From Paraburkholderia fungorum (GTDB lineage Bacteria > Pseudomonadota > Gammaproteobacteria > Burkholderiales > Burkholderiaceae): a stretch of 64,000 bases of DNA. The first letter of the stretch is position 1. Each line of letters begins with the position of its first letter. The stretch spans positions 1 to 64,000 of the forward strand of contig NZ_MCAS01000045.1 in the NCBI RefSeq assembly GCF_003610895.1, written 5' to 3'. Positions 26,022 through 35,018 of this stretch are shown piece by piece. Made by a program: the position numbers and the translations under genes. Under the pieces are notes generated by a model. That model worked only from the letters and a program-made list of their open reading frames with translations. It was not told where the DNA came from and made no database searches.

Positions 26022-26328
26022 GGCTGGCCGCTTCGCACCGTCCGGTGCCTGAGGCGACTACCAGGTGCGATGCGGGACATCGCCCGGAAAAGGATACGGG
26101 GTCAAGCCAAGATACGGCGCGGGCAGGCCCATTCGAGGTTGGCGGCCCGCACAACGCGTCGCATCTCGCGCAGTTCAGAACTGCCGAGGCACAATGACCT
26201 GCGAAGCCAGCCGATGATCGATAGTTTGTCCGTCGCGTGCCTCCTTCTCGCGAAGCCAATCGAATGGTCTGGCCTGCCCGGCTTCGACGACCCGCTGGAT
26301 CGCGCCTCGACCGGCAGGTCGTTATCGC
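26022..26328. other. Intergenic region upstream of the IS66 relic
   Basis: No supported gene or site; probably part of a decayed mobile element. Confidence 0.3.
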
Positions 26329-26749
26329 GTGCAAAGCGAACAACGAAAACGCAGCTTCGACCCGGCAGACAAGCATCGGCTGATCACTGCCTGCTTGCAA
26401 GCGGACGCATCACTGTCGGGCCTGGCCCCTGAAGGCTGGGGTGAATGCTAACCAGTTGCACAAATGGGTTCGGCTGCGCGAACAGTCAAATGCGCCCGTG
26501 AGGGAGGACATGGCGGTCGCGTCGTCAGCCTTCTTCCCGGTCATCGCGATCGATGATGCGGCGGGTGCTGGTTTCATCACCCGCTGCGCGGCCCGTATCA
26601 GTCCCGGAGCCAACGCGTTTGTCGCCGCGATCAGGGACGCTGGCACGGCTGTCGGCTGATTTGCCAAACGGCGTAAAGCTTGAGCTCGCGTGCTCGGGAC
26701 ACGATGCCGCACTCGTTACCGCGATGATCGGCACATGGGGCGCACGATG
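26329..26749 (+). pseudogene. Decayed IS66-type tnpA
   Basis: Three pieces in different frames spell one IS66 first-ORF protein: RKRSFDPADKHRLITACLQ, then AGVNANQLHKWVRLREQSNA, then LPNGVKLELACSGHDAALV and the stop. The first frame change lies in a CCCC run near 26427 and reads as one inserted base; the second is near 26640-26660. No tnpB or tnpC follows, so only this fragment is left. Confidence 0.8.
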
Positions 26750-26937
26750 ACGAGGCGAGCAGCCTCACCGAGCACAAGCCCCGAGATATTCAGGACAAGC
26801 TCGCCGATCTCGGGTGCTTGGAAGCGGTCCTCACCCAGTTCGTGTGCGCGTGCCGTTTGCGCAGGGGTAATGTGTCGTGTCCGTTGATTGCATCATTGCA
26901 GCGAGGCGAAGAGCTACGCGAGACTGATGTCCGCTGA
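26748..26937 (+). pseudogene. 3' fragment of a MerR-family regulator gene
   Basis: An open frame without a start encodes DIQDKLADLGCLEAVLTQFV and then CACRLRRGNVSCPLIASL, the dimerisation helix and Cys-containing C-terminal loop of metal- or redox-responsive MerR proteins. The DNA-binding half is missing; its place is taken by the IS66 tnpA remnant, indicating an insertion followed by deletion. Confidence 0.75.
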
Positions 26938-27061
26938 TGGCTGGTCGGCCTAAGCGAACGAAAAAGCGCGTTTCTTGACGGCCCTCCTGGTCGGGCCAAG
27001 ATCTGCTCGCGGTCTCAGCCAGCGATATGAAATCGGCCAAACGTGGTTTAAATTCCGCTTT

Positions 27062-28589
27062 CTAAAGTCGCCCCTCATATTCTGACAATTTAAATGCCGC
27101 AACGGTCGCCTTCAGGTCGCGCCCCTGTTCCTCAAGTGACTGCGCGGCCGTATGCCGCCTCTTCGACGAGCGCGGCGTTCTGCTGGGTCACTTCGTCCAT
27201 CTGCGTGACCGCCAGTGCAACCTGTTCAATACCGGTTTGTTGCTCGGCTGAAGCGGCGGATATCTCACCCATGATATCTGTCACGCGCCGCACGCTCGTA
27301 TCGATCTCATTCATCCGTTGGCCGGCCTCCCCAACCAGCAGACTTCCGGCTTGTACACGTTCTGCGGACTTTTCAATCAAATCCTTGATTTCCTTTGCGG
27401 CAGACAACGAGCGTTGTGCGAGCGTGCGCACTTCGCCCGCGACCCTGTTCTCCGGCCCGGGCAGCTTCGACCGCCGCATTGAGCGCGAGGATGTTGGTCT
27501 GGAATGCAATGCCTTCGATAATCCCGATGATGTCGCTGATCTTTGCCGAACTCTGACTGATTTCGGCCATCGTGGCGACAACGCGGCTCACGACCGCGTT
27601 GCCCCGCTCGGCCGTGCCGGCGGCGCTCAACGCAAGCATGCCGGCCTGCTGCGCATTGTCGGTGTTCTGCCTCACCGTGCCAGTCAACTCTTCCATACTG
27701 GCCGCCGTCTCTTCGAGCGACGCTGCCTGCTGCTCCGTGCGCTGCGAAAGGTCGAGATTGCCATGTGCAATCGGGCTCGATGCGGTACCGATACTCTCTG
27801 CCGCGGCACGAATGCGCTGAACGATGCCCTCGAGCGAGCGGCTCATTGCGAGGGTGGACTTCATCAGATCGCCGAATTCGTCGACCCGGGTCACCGTCAA
27901 CTCCGCGTTCAGATCACCTTGCGCAATTCTCGCCGCCAGGTGATTGACTTCGAGCAAAGGCCTGCGGATTGACCGGATCAGTACGGCAGCACCGGTCAGC
28001 ACGTCCAGCGCGAGAGTTACCAGAAGCATCGCTGTCGTCACAACCATGACGTAACGCTGACGTTCGATACCTGCCTGGGCCATAGCCAGCTGCTGCTCCT
28101 GCAGTGCGACGAATGTCCTTATCGCCTCACCGTAAGCAGCCTGATCTGGCATGTATTTCTCGTTCAACATGTCCAGTGCCGCTAGCTTCCTGGCCTCGTT
28201 GGACCGCATTGCCACGATCTTGTCACGAGTTGCCAGCACCTGCTTGCGCAACCCGGCGATAGTGTCGAGCTGCTTCTGATCAGCGGGGGTGTGTGCGAGG
28301 GCGGCTATCGTACTCTGCACCCGGGGCGATCTGGGCAATCGTCGCGCCATTGTCCTTGCTGAAGACATCCGATAACACGGGATCGGCACTAATAACCATT
28401 ACCTGCGTGCGCAATGTCCGCAAGTTTCGACCAGACGCAGGCAGCAGTCACTTTCTCTGACAGCATCTTTGGCGAGCTGTCACGTTGCGCTTCCATGCTC
28501 GCGAAGCGCCACATCGACAAGCCAACGATGCCGAAAATCAGCACAAGCAGCAACGCAGTTGAAATCCAGAGTTTGGTGGCGAGTTTCAT
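27062..28589 (-). pseudogene. Chemoreceptor gene with at least four frame disruptions
   Basis: The reading starts at ATG 28589 (MKLATKLWISTALLLVLIFG) and continues through a periplasmic four-helix domain, HAMP and signalling domain to a stop at 27062-27064. Frame changes occur near 28390 (N-terminal ligand domain), near 28320-28340, near 27455 (about 16 bases missing inside the EQGRGFAVVAGEVR region) and near 27145 in the second methylation helix. The hairpin tip GIAFQTNILALNAAVEAARA is still readable. The product cannot be made as one protein. The long plus-strand frame opposite is only its shadow. Confidence 0.9.
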
Positions 28590-28805
28590 GCAATCTTGAT
28601 CTATGAGTTATCGCGATAGGGGCGGCAGCGTTTAAACAAACCTGCTCGACAGGTCTCGGCTGGGTTGCAGGGAGAACTCACCGTCCGGAACGGGCAAATA
28701 AATGCAATCGATATGCCGCTCCAGGCCGACGCATAGATGGCTTGCGATACGCCGAACGGGTGTCAGTTGCCCGTTCGACGAAATGAATCATCCGAGGACA
28801 CCCTG

Positions 28806-29513
28806 TCATGCCGGCTCCATGCCGTGACGAAGCTTGGCGGAGGCGGCCGCGGGGGAGGCCAGAAATGAGAGCAATGCCCTCGGGGCATCTCTTTGTCGGG
28901 ATGCCGTGCATATGGCCGCCGAAAAGGTAGTGATGATCTGCACTTCGGGGGGCAAAGGACCGATGACATCGATGCCCGGCAGGTGCATTAACTCACTCAA
29001 TTGCTGGAAACCGAGCTCGACATCCCCGCGCGCGACGAGTGTGCCGACCGGAACACCAGGGGGCGCCTGCACGATGCGCGGTGCAATGGTCTCGGCGATG
29101 CCCCAGCGTTCGAACAGGCGGCCCAGGTGTGAACCGCTTGGGCCCGTCGAGTAGCCGATACTACGCGCGGCCAGAATGGCGTCGCGCAACGCGGCTTCAG
29201 TGGCGATCTCGGGCCGCGGCGCGCCAGTTGCTACCGCAATCGCCACGCCCGAACGGACCAGGTCGATCCGACTGGCCGGATCGATCCGGCCGGCTGCGGC
29301 AAGCCGGTCGAGCGCGTCGGTCGCAAGCACGACGATATCGAACGGCTCACCTTCCTGGACGCGCCGGGCAGCGACAACCCCGCCGACCGAGTCGATGACA
29401 ACTCGCCGCCCCGATAGGCGCCCGTATTCTTCGACCAACTCGGCCAGCACCTGGCGCGTGGCCATCGAGGAGATGCCGGTGATCTGCTCACTCATGGTTT
29501 GACCGATGGCCAT
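28806..29513 (-). CDS. ModA-like solute-binding-fold protein without signal peptide
   Basis: The 235-residue product reads as a type II periplasmic binding fold: LAELVEEYGRLSGRRVVIDS, GEPFDIVVLATDALDRLAA, SIGYSTGPSGSHLGRLFERW and VGTLVARGDVELGFQQLSEL, as in molybdate-binding-like proteins. ATG 29513 follows AAGGCG. The N-terminus (MAIGQTMSEQITGISSMATR) has no export signal, so it is probably cytoplasmic. It ends the ligI-dctA-porin-ligJ-ligK operon, 13 bases after ligK, suggesting a role in sensing or handling a pathway acid. It could instead be exported if a distant start were used, but the upstream frame looks non-coding. Confidence 0.8.
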   Translation of the reverse strand: MAIGQTMSEQITGISSMATRQVLAELVEEYGRLSGRRVVIDSVGGVVAARRVQEGEPFDIVVLATDALDRLAAAGRIDPASRIDLVRSGVAIAVATGAPRPEIATEAALRDAILAARSIGYSTGPSGSHLGRLFERWGIAETIAPRIVQAPPGVPVGTLVARGDVELGFQQLSELMHLPGIDVIGPLPPEVQIITTFSAAICTASRQRDAPRALLSFLASPAAASAKLRHGMEPA

Positions 29514-29526
29514 GTTCTTCGCCTTT

Positions 29527-30210
29527 TCAGTCGATATAGCGCAGTCCAGCCTGTTGCAACGGCTCGCGCATCTTGTACATATCCAGGCCGAGTACGCCGG
29601 CGGCCAGCTTCGCGCGCTTCTCGCCTTCGCTGGCTTCACGCGCGGCTGCCTTTTCGAGCACCTGCGTCGCCAATGCTGCGGGCACCACGACCACACCATC
29701 GTCATCGGCGACGACGACGTCTCCAGGATTCACCAGCGCCCCGGCGCACACGACGGGAATGTTCACGGATCCGAGCGTTGCCTTGACCGTCCCCCTGGAC
29801 GAAATCGCCTTGCTCCATACAGGAAAGTTCATCTCCGCCAGCACGCGCACGTCGCGCACGCCCCCATCGATGATGAGCCCTTGCGCACCGCGCGCCTTGA
29901 AGCTCGTCGCCAGCAGGTCGCCGAAAAAACCGTCGGTGGAGTCGGTCGTCACCGCGGCAACGACGATGTCGCCCGGCTGGAGCTGCTCCGCCGCGATGTG
30001 CAGCATCCAGTTGTCGCCCGGCTGGAGCAGGACCGTGACGGCCGTGCCGCTCGCCTGCGTGCCGCTATAGATCGGACGCATATAGGGTTTCATCAGTCCA
30101 GTACGCCCCATTGCCTCGTGTACCGTGGCAGTTCCGAGAGCACCGAGCTTCGCGGCGACGCCGCCGTCTGCCCGCTGAATGTTGCGATACACAACGCCAA
30201 GTTCGTACAT
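29527..30210 (-). CDS. ligK: 4-carboxy-4-hydroxy-2-oxoadipate aldolase / oxaloacetate decarboxylase
   Basis: The 227-residue protein has the RraA-like fold seen in class II pyruvate aldolases: LGALGTATVHEAMGRTGLM near the N-terminus, QPGDNWMLHIAAEQLQPGDI, and the metal-site loop LIIDGGVRDVRVL with the GGxRD motif. It cleaves 4-carboxy-4-hydroxy-2-oxoadipate to pyruvate and oxaloacetate and may decarboxylate oxaloacetate. ATG 30210 lies two bases after the ligJ stop with GAAGGGA inside the ligJ end, so the genes are co-translated. Last catabolic enzyme of the lower protocatechuate 4,5-cleavage or gallate route. Confidence 0.92.
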   Translation of the reverse strand: MYELGVVYRNIQRADGGVAAKLGALGTATVHEAMGRTGLMKPYMRPIYSGTQASGTAVTVLLQPGDNWMLHIAAEQLQPGDIVVAAVTTDSTDGFFGDLLATSFKARGAQGLIIDGGVRDVRVLAEMNFPVWSKAISSRGTVKATLGSVNIPVVCAGALVNPGDVVVADDDGVVVVPAALATQVLEKAAAREASEGEKRAKLAAGVLGLDMYKMREPLQQAGLRYID

Positions 30211-30212
30211 GA

Positions 30213-31238
30213 TCAATGTCCCTTCGCTTTCAATGCTGCATCCAGACGCGGGTAGACACGTCGCGCGTTACCCTCGTAAATCTTGTACCGTTCATCTGCA
30301 TCGATGTGCGCCGCCTCGATATACCGCTTCGTGTCGTCGAAATAGTTGCCGGTCTCCGGGTCAATGCCACGCACCGCGCCAATCATCTCGCTCGCAAACA
30401 GAATGTTGTCCACGGGAATCACGCGCGTAAGAAGGTCTATGCCCGGCTGGTGATAGACGCAGGTATCGAAGAAGACGTTGTTGAGCAGATGCTCGGCCAG
30501 TAGCGGCTTCTTCAGCTCCTGGGCGAGCCCGCGAAAGCGACCCCAGTGGTACGGCACAGCGCCGCCGCCATGCGGGATCACAAAGCGCAAGGTTGGGAAG
30601 TCGCGGAACAGGGCCGACGTCAGGCACTGCATGAAGGCAGTCGTGTCCGCGTTCAGATAATGTGCGCCGGTGGTGTGGAAACACGCGTTGCAGCTCGTGC
30701 TCACATGAATCATCGCGGGAATGCCATACTCGACCATCTTCTCGTAGATCGGGTACCAGTAGCGGTCGGACAGTGGCGGGCTGGTCCAGTGGCCGCCGGA
30801 CGGGTCCGGATTCAGGTTGATCGCTACGTTGCCGTACTGCTCGACACACTTCACCAGTTCAGGAATGCATGTAGCGACGTCCACGCCCGGGCTCTGCGGA
30901 AGCATCGCAGCCGGAATAAAGTGCTCCGGAAAGAGCTGGCTCACCCGGTAGCAGAGTTCGTTACAGATGGCGGCCCAGGTGCTCGATACTTCGAAGTTGC
31001 CAATGTGATGTGCCATGAAGCTCGCACGCGGGCTGAAAATGGTCAGATCGAGGCCGCGCTCGCGCATCAACCGCAACTGGTTGCTTTCGATCGATTCGCG
31101 CAACTCGTCGTCCCCAATCTCCAACTCGGAAACCCTGGGCATCTCAGAAGGACTCTTGATGCCCGCAATCTGGCGATTGCGCCACGTCTCCAACGTCTTC
31201 GGCGCGGTGGTGTAGTGGCCGTGAATGTCGATGATCAT
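30213..31238 (-). CDS. ligJ: 4-oxalomesaconate hydratase
   Basis: The 341-residue amidohydrolase-superfamily protein starts MIIDIHGHYTTAPKTLETWR with the metal-binding HxH and contains ERGLDLTIFSPRASFMAHHI, GIPAMIHVSTSCNACFHTTG, FVIPHGGGAVPYHWGRFRGL and NILFASEMIGAVRGIDPETG, all typical of LigJ-type hydratases. It adds water to 4-oxalomesaconate to give 4-carboxy-4-hydroxy-2-oxoadipate, the substrate of LigK. It is the metal-dependent LigJ type and not the PIG-L type GalB. ATG 31238 follows GGAG by five bases. Length is full. Confidence 0.93.
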   Translation of the reverse strand: MIIDIHGHYTTAPKTLETWRNRQIAGIKSPSEMPRVSELEIGDDELRESIESNQLRLMRERGLDLTIFSPRASFMAHHIGNFEVSSTWAAICNELCYRVSQLFPEHFIPAAMLPQSPGVDVATCIPELVKCVEQYGNVAINLNPDPSGGHWTSPPLSDRYWYPIYEKMVEYGIPAMIHVSTSCNACFHTTGAHYLNADTTAFMQCLTSALFRDFPTLRFVIPHGGGAVPYHWGRFRGLAQELKKPLLAEHLLNNVFFDTCVYHQPGIDLLTRVIPVDNILFASEMIGAVRGIDPETGNYFDDTKRYIEAAHIDADERYKIYEGNARRVYPRLDAALKAKGH

Positions 31239-31340
31239 CGTCGCTCCAAAAAAACTGGTTGAGTTATCGGCGCGATGATGCGAATGCCATGCGCGCCGAC
31301 TTTGTTAGCGAGCCTTTTTTGGCTGCAGAGTCGCCGCGCC

Positions 31341-32438
31341 CTAAAACGTATGCTGCATGCCGACACCGTATGTACTGCCCGATGGATTGGCCGTCAGCTT
31401 GTCATAGGAATAGACCACATACACATAGGTGCGCTTGGACAGAATGTAGTCGTATGCAATAGAGCCGGTGTTGCGTACGTTGCTATGGTTCAACGGTGCG
31501 CTGTGCTTCGTGCGCGCCCATTCGGCAAGGATCACGTTTGACGGTGACAACGGTACGGAAACCCCTAGCTCATATGTATGCGAGCCGGTCTCGACATCGT
31601 TGTTGCTTGTCATCTGCGCAGCCCCATAGAGCTTGACGAGCTTTGCATCGTACGCAGCGCCTGCGAGATAAAGATACTGACCGCTCGACGGCGCGACCGC
31701 CGCCGTTCGTACACGCTGCGCCGAGAACACCGCGGTGAGCGGCCCATTCACGTACGTCAGATGCAAACCGATGTTGTCCTTCCCCTGTTGGCCCGTGGTG
31801 CTGCTGACGCCATAGATCGCAGTGCCCGTGAGGCCGCCGTAGCTGGGCGAAACATACTCGATGGCGTTGTCCCAAACGGTGTCACCGATCTGCGTATTGC
31901 TGTAGCTCGCCGTGTATGACTGCACGATCAAGGGCGAAAACACCACCGATCCACCGAAGGGATTGACGAGGATCTGATTGAGGTAAGTTGGATTGGTCTG
32001 CTCGCCGAACTTGAACGTGCCATATGCGCCGGTCAGGCCGACATACGCATTGCGGGAAAACAGGCCATCCGTCGTGTTGCGTCCCATCTGCCCCGTGTTA
32101 GGCCTGAAAAAACTTTCGAGAGCGAAAAACACCGCATTGCCGCCGCCAATGTCCTCCCGGCCACGCATGCCCCAGAACGACGTTGTCATCCCGCCGCCGC
32201 CAAGCTGTACCGTGCTTGCTCGCGTCGTGCTCAGTTTTGAACTGTCGAGATACATACCGACTAGTCCGTACAACTGAACTGCGGAGCCTGACATCGTCGC
32301 TGCGCCGGCGGCTGCCTGCGAATCGTCGGCGTACGCGGTACTTGCGACGAACCCGCTGGCCGCGAGCAATGCCGTGCCCAGACATGCAGCGTTGAGTTTC
32401 AGGAGCAGGCGGTTGCCGCCGTTTTTTAGTGACATCAT
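31341..32438 (-). CDS. GBP-type outer-membrane porin in the lig operon
   Basis: The 365-residue protein has a signal peptide (cut after AYA near 37), then AVQLYGLVGMYLDSS, the porin hallmark GMRGREDIGGGNAVFFALES and a C-terminal Phe (GVGMQHTF). ATG 32438, followed at once by a second ATG, has GGAG upstream. Placement between dctA and ligJ suggests outer-membrane uptake of an aromatic acid or its dicarboxylate derivative. It is only distantly similar to the porin at 20737. Confidence 0.93.
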   Translation of the reverse strand: MMSLKNGGNRLLLKLNAACLGTALLAASGFVASTAYADDSQAAAGAATMSGSAVQLYGLVGMYLDSSKLSTTRASTVQLGGGGMTTSFWGMRGREDIGGGNAVFFALESFFRPNTGQMGRNTTDGLFSRNAYVGLTGAYGTFKFGEQTNPTYLNQILVNPFGGSVVFSPLIVQSYTASYSNTQIGDTVWDNAIEYVSPSYGGLTGTAIYGVSSTTGQQGKDNIGLHLTYVNGPLTAVFSAQRVRTAAVAPSSGQYLYLAGAAYDAKLVKLYGAAQMTSNNDVETGSHTYELGVSVPLSPSNVILAEWARTKHSAPLNHSNVRNTGSIAYDYILSKRTYVYVVYSYDKLTANPSGSTYGVGMQHTF

Positions 32439-32550
32439 GTTTTATCTCCAAACCAGTTTGTAGTTTTATGTACGAGTGTTCCCGGCTGCGTGCACCGGTA
32501 GCGCGCGCAGACAGCGAAACACACGAGAATTTTTCTCGCCGGCTAGCCAG

Positions 32551-33852
32551 TCATTCGGTGTGACGGCACGACATTTCGGCGTTCATTTTCGAACGGTCAA
32601 GCTCATGCTCCCAGGCGGACACCACCAGCGTGGCGACGCCGTTGCCGATGGTATTGGCAACCGCGAGTCCCGTTCCCATGAAGCGGTGAATCCCGAGAAT
32701 CAGCACCATGCCGGACACGGGAATAATCGGGAACACCATCAATGTCGATGTCAGCATCACAAACGCCGCGCCAGCCACACCGCTGGCACCTTTTGATGTC
32801 AGCATCGCCACGCCCACGAGCGTCAGCTGCTGCGTCAGGGTGAGTTCGATGTTGAAGGCCTGCGCGATGAACAGCACGGCCATCGTCAGATAGATGTTGG
32901 TGCCATCGAGGTTGAACGAATAGCCGGCTGGAATCACCAGTCCCACCACCGATTTCGAGCACCCCAGCCGTTCGAGTTTTTCGAGCATCCGCGGCAGCGC
33001 GGCCTCGGACGAACTTGTGCCGAGCACGATCAGGATTTCCTCGCGGATATAGCTCAGGAAGCGCAGGATGCTGAAGCCGAGTAACCGGGAAATAATGCCG
33101 AGCACCACCAGCACAAAGAAGGCGAGCGTCAGGTAGAACGTCCCGATCAGCTTGAGCAACGGCAATACGGCGCCGATCCCAAAGGTGCCGACCGTGAACG
33201 CGATCGATCCAAACGCGCCGATCGCCGCGACCTTCATGATGATATGAACGATGCCGAAAAAGGTCTGGGCAAACCGGTCGATCATGCGAACCAGTGGCCG
33301 GCCATATTCACCCGTAGCCGCAAGCGCGGCGCCAAACAGTACCGAGATCAGCAGAATCTGCAGCACGTTACCAGTCGAGAACGCACTGACGACCGTGTCG
33401 GGAATGATGTGCATCAGAAACTCGACCGTGTTCTGTTCGTGCGCGGCAGTCGTGAATCCGGCGAGCGCTTTGGTATCGATCGTCGCGGGATTCAGATTGA
33501 AGCCGGTGCCGGGATGAAACAGGTGTCCGGCCACTAGTCCGATCACGAGCGACAGGGTCGATACAATTTCGAAATAGAGCAGCGCTTTGCCGCCGACACG
33601 TCCGACCTTCTTGATGTCGCCCATGCCGGCCATGCCGGTGACGACGGTGCAGAAGATGATCGGGCCGATCACCATCTTGACCAGCTTGATGAACGCGTCG
33701 CCGAGCGGCTTCATCTGCACGGCGAGCGACGGCGCGAAATGACCGAGCAGCACGCCGAGCAGAATAGCGAGTAAGACATGGAAATACAGCGTGCGATAGA
33801 AAGGTTTCCTCACGCTCCGCGCGGGGGGCGTCATCACGGCACTGTCGTTCAT
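32551..33852 (-). CDS. dctA: C4-dicarboxylate/cation symporter DctA
   Basis: The 433-residue membrane protein has the DAACS-family motifs FIKLVKMVIGPIIFCTVVTG, GTSSSEAALPRMLEKLE and AGYSFNLDGTNIYLTMAVLF, and about eight to nine membrane segments plus re-entrant loops. It imports succinate-like dicarboxylates with cations; within this operon the substrate may be a pathway dicarboxylate, for example a pyrone or oxalomesaconate-type acid, which is inference. ATG 33852 follows AGGGAA and overlaps the stop of a 21-codon leader frame, so its translation is likely coupled. Confidence 0.94.
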   Translation of the reverse strand: MNDSAVMTPPARSVRKPFYRTLYFHVLLAILLGVLLGHFAPSLAVQMKPLGDAFIKLVKMVIGPIIFCTVVTGMAGMGDIKKVGRVGGKALLYFEIVSTLSLVIGLVAGHLFHPGTGFNLNPATIDTKALAGFTTAAHEQNTVEFLMHIIPDTVVSAFSTGNVLQILLISVLFGAALAATGEYGRPLVRMIDRFAQTFFGIVHIIMKVAAIGAFGSIAFTVGTFGIGAVLPLLKLIGTFYLTLAFFVLVVLGIISRLLGFSILRFLSYIREEILIVLGTSSSEAALPRMLEKLERLGCSKSVVGLVIPAGYSFNLDGTNIYLTMAVLFIAQAFNIELTLTQQLTLVGVAMLTSKGASGVAGAAFVMLTSTLMVFPIIPVSGMVLILGIHRFMGTGLAVANTIGNGVATLVVSAWEHELDRSKMNAEMSCRHTE

Positions 33853-33914
33853 GACGATGTTCCCTGATCAGCCAAAGGGGCTGCTTTGGCCACGTGACGA
33901 TGCATATTGGTCAT
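33849..33914 (-). CDS. 21-aa leader peptide translationally coupled to dctA
   Basis: ATG 33914 has AGGAG with a seven-base spacer, the best ribosome-binding site in this region. The frame encodes MTNMHRHVAKAAPLADQGTS plus one Ser and stops at a TGA overlapping the dctA ATG (ATGA). A stem (33871-33877 with 33884-33890, GCCAAAG/CTTTGGC) lies inside the frame and could hide or expose the dctA start. No run of regulatory codons is obvious. Confidence 0.5.
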   Translation of the reverse strand: MTNMHRHVAKAAPLADQGTSS

Positions 33915-34023
33915 CGTTGTCTCCTGATTCGAATGGTGAGCGGAAGGCCGGTTGATTCCGGATTTCCGCCTGACTGCCATTCTTGGTGTGGCAGTTCAAA
34001 AGTGAGTGAAGGGAGTGGTTCGC

Positions 34024-34887
34024 TCAGAATCCGTAAAGCCGCGCCGGGTTCGTTACGAGCAATTGTTCGCGCAGCGCCGCGTCAGGGCAAAAGCGGAACA
34101 GCAGATCGACCAGTTCGCCGTCGTTCGGCATATCCTTGCTGATGTTCGGATGCGGCCAGTCGGTGCCCCACAGCACACGGCCGGGAGCGGCTTCGATGAG
34201 CGTGCGCGCGAACGGAATCGCATCGTCGAATGGACGGCGCCCTGCGGAGACCCGCTCCGCTCCGCACACCTTGACCCATGCGAGCGGATTGCGCATCAGT
34301 TCCAGAAGCTGGCGGAACGGCTGCTGGTCGACTCCGGCTTCGGCGCGCACGCGTCCCATGTGATCGATCACGAATGGCACCTTGATGCGTGCGATCCGCT
34401 CGGCGTATTGCAAAATGTCCTGTGCGTCGAGGTGCAGTACGACGTGCCAGCCGAGCCGCTCGATACGTTCTAGCACGCGGTCGAAAACGTCCAGATCGGG
34501 CGCACCGCCCAGATGCGCGACGAAATTGAAGCGCACGCCGCGCACGCCGCGCGCGTCGAGGTCCGCCAGTTGTTTGTCGGTGACGTCGCCGTCGACGATC
34601 GCAACGCCGCGATAGCGTCCGTTGCCGCGCTCAATCGCATCCAGCATCGCGGTGTTGTCGGTGCCGTGGCAACTTGCCTGCACGATTACGCCGCGGCTCG
34701 CACCGAGAAAATCATGCAGAGCAACAAGACGCTCGAACGGAGCGTCGGGTGGCGTGTAGCTACGGTCGGACGCGTAGGGAAAGACGTCCGCGGGGCCGAA
34801 CACGTGGCAGTGCGCATCGCAGGCGCTGGCAGGCAGACGCTGAGCTGGTTGAACGGGGTGAGGATCGGGCGGCAGGCAGGATTTCAT
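34024..34887 (-). CDS. ligI: 2-pyrone-4,6-dicarboxylate hydrolase
   Basis: The 287-residue amidohydrolase has CDAHCHVFGPADVFPYASDR, with the HxH motif, then YTPPDAPFERLVALHDFLG, GVRGVRFNFVAHLGG, HMGRV and LWGTDWPHPNISKDMPNDGE, a signature of LigI enzymes. It opens the pyrone ring of 2-pyrone-4,6-dicarboxylate to 4-oxalomesaconate in lignin-aromatic and gallate degradation. ATG 34887 (MKSCLPPDPHP) was chosen; its ribosome-binding site is weak, but upstream sequence is intergenic. It is the first gene of the minus-strand operon and is divergent from the LysR gene at 35019. Confidence 0.95.
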   Translation of the reverse strand: MKSCLPPDPHPVQPAQRLPASACDAHCHVFGPADVFPYASDRSYTPPDAPFERLVALHDFLGASRGVIVQASCHGTDNTAMLDAIERGNGRYRGVAIVDGDVTDKQLADLDARGVRGVRFNFVAHLGGAPDLDVFDRVLERIERLGWHVVLHLDAQDILQYAERIARIKVPFVIDHMGRVRAEAGVDQQPFRQLLELMRNPLAWVKVCGAERVSAGRRPFDDAIPFARTLIEAAPGRVLWGTDWPHPNISKDMPNDGELVDLLFRFCPDAALREQLLVTNPARLYGF

Positions 34888-34991
34888 GAGCGTCGTCTCG
34901 ATGTCATTGCCGCGGAGCGCGGCTATCTGTGGCTGTACGTATTGTGGCGGCGAGTATGACTCGCTACAATCGCAATACCCGCCTACCTGAT

Positions 34992-35006
34992 ATGTGAATT
35001 TCACAT
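34992..35006. promoter_or_regulatory. LysR-type operator (perfect palindrome with T-N11-A)
   Basis: ATGTGAATTTCACAT is a perfect 7-1-7 inverted repeat containing TGTGAATTTCACA, which satisfies the T-N11-A rule for LysR-type regulators. It is 13 bases before the LysR start and about 105 bases before ligI, in the shared divergent promoter, so it can serve autoregulation and operon control. Confidence 0.8.
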
Positions 35007-35018
35007 GAGCCGCGAAAT

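Noticed and set aside
27094..27972. Plus-strand frame of 292 codons over the chemoreceptor pseudogene
   Set aside because: It contains the reverse reading of chemoreceptor motifs; it is a shadow of the minus-strand pseudogene.
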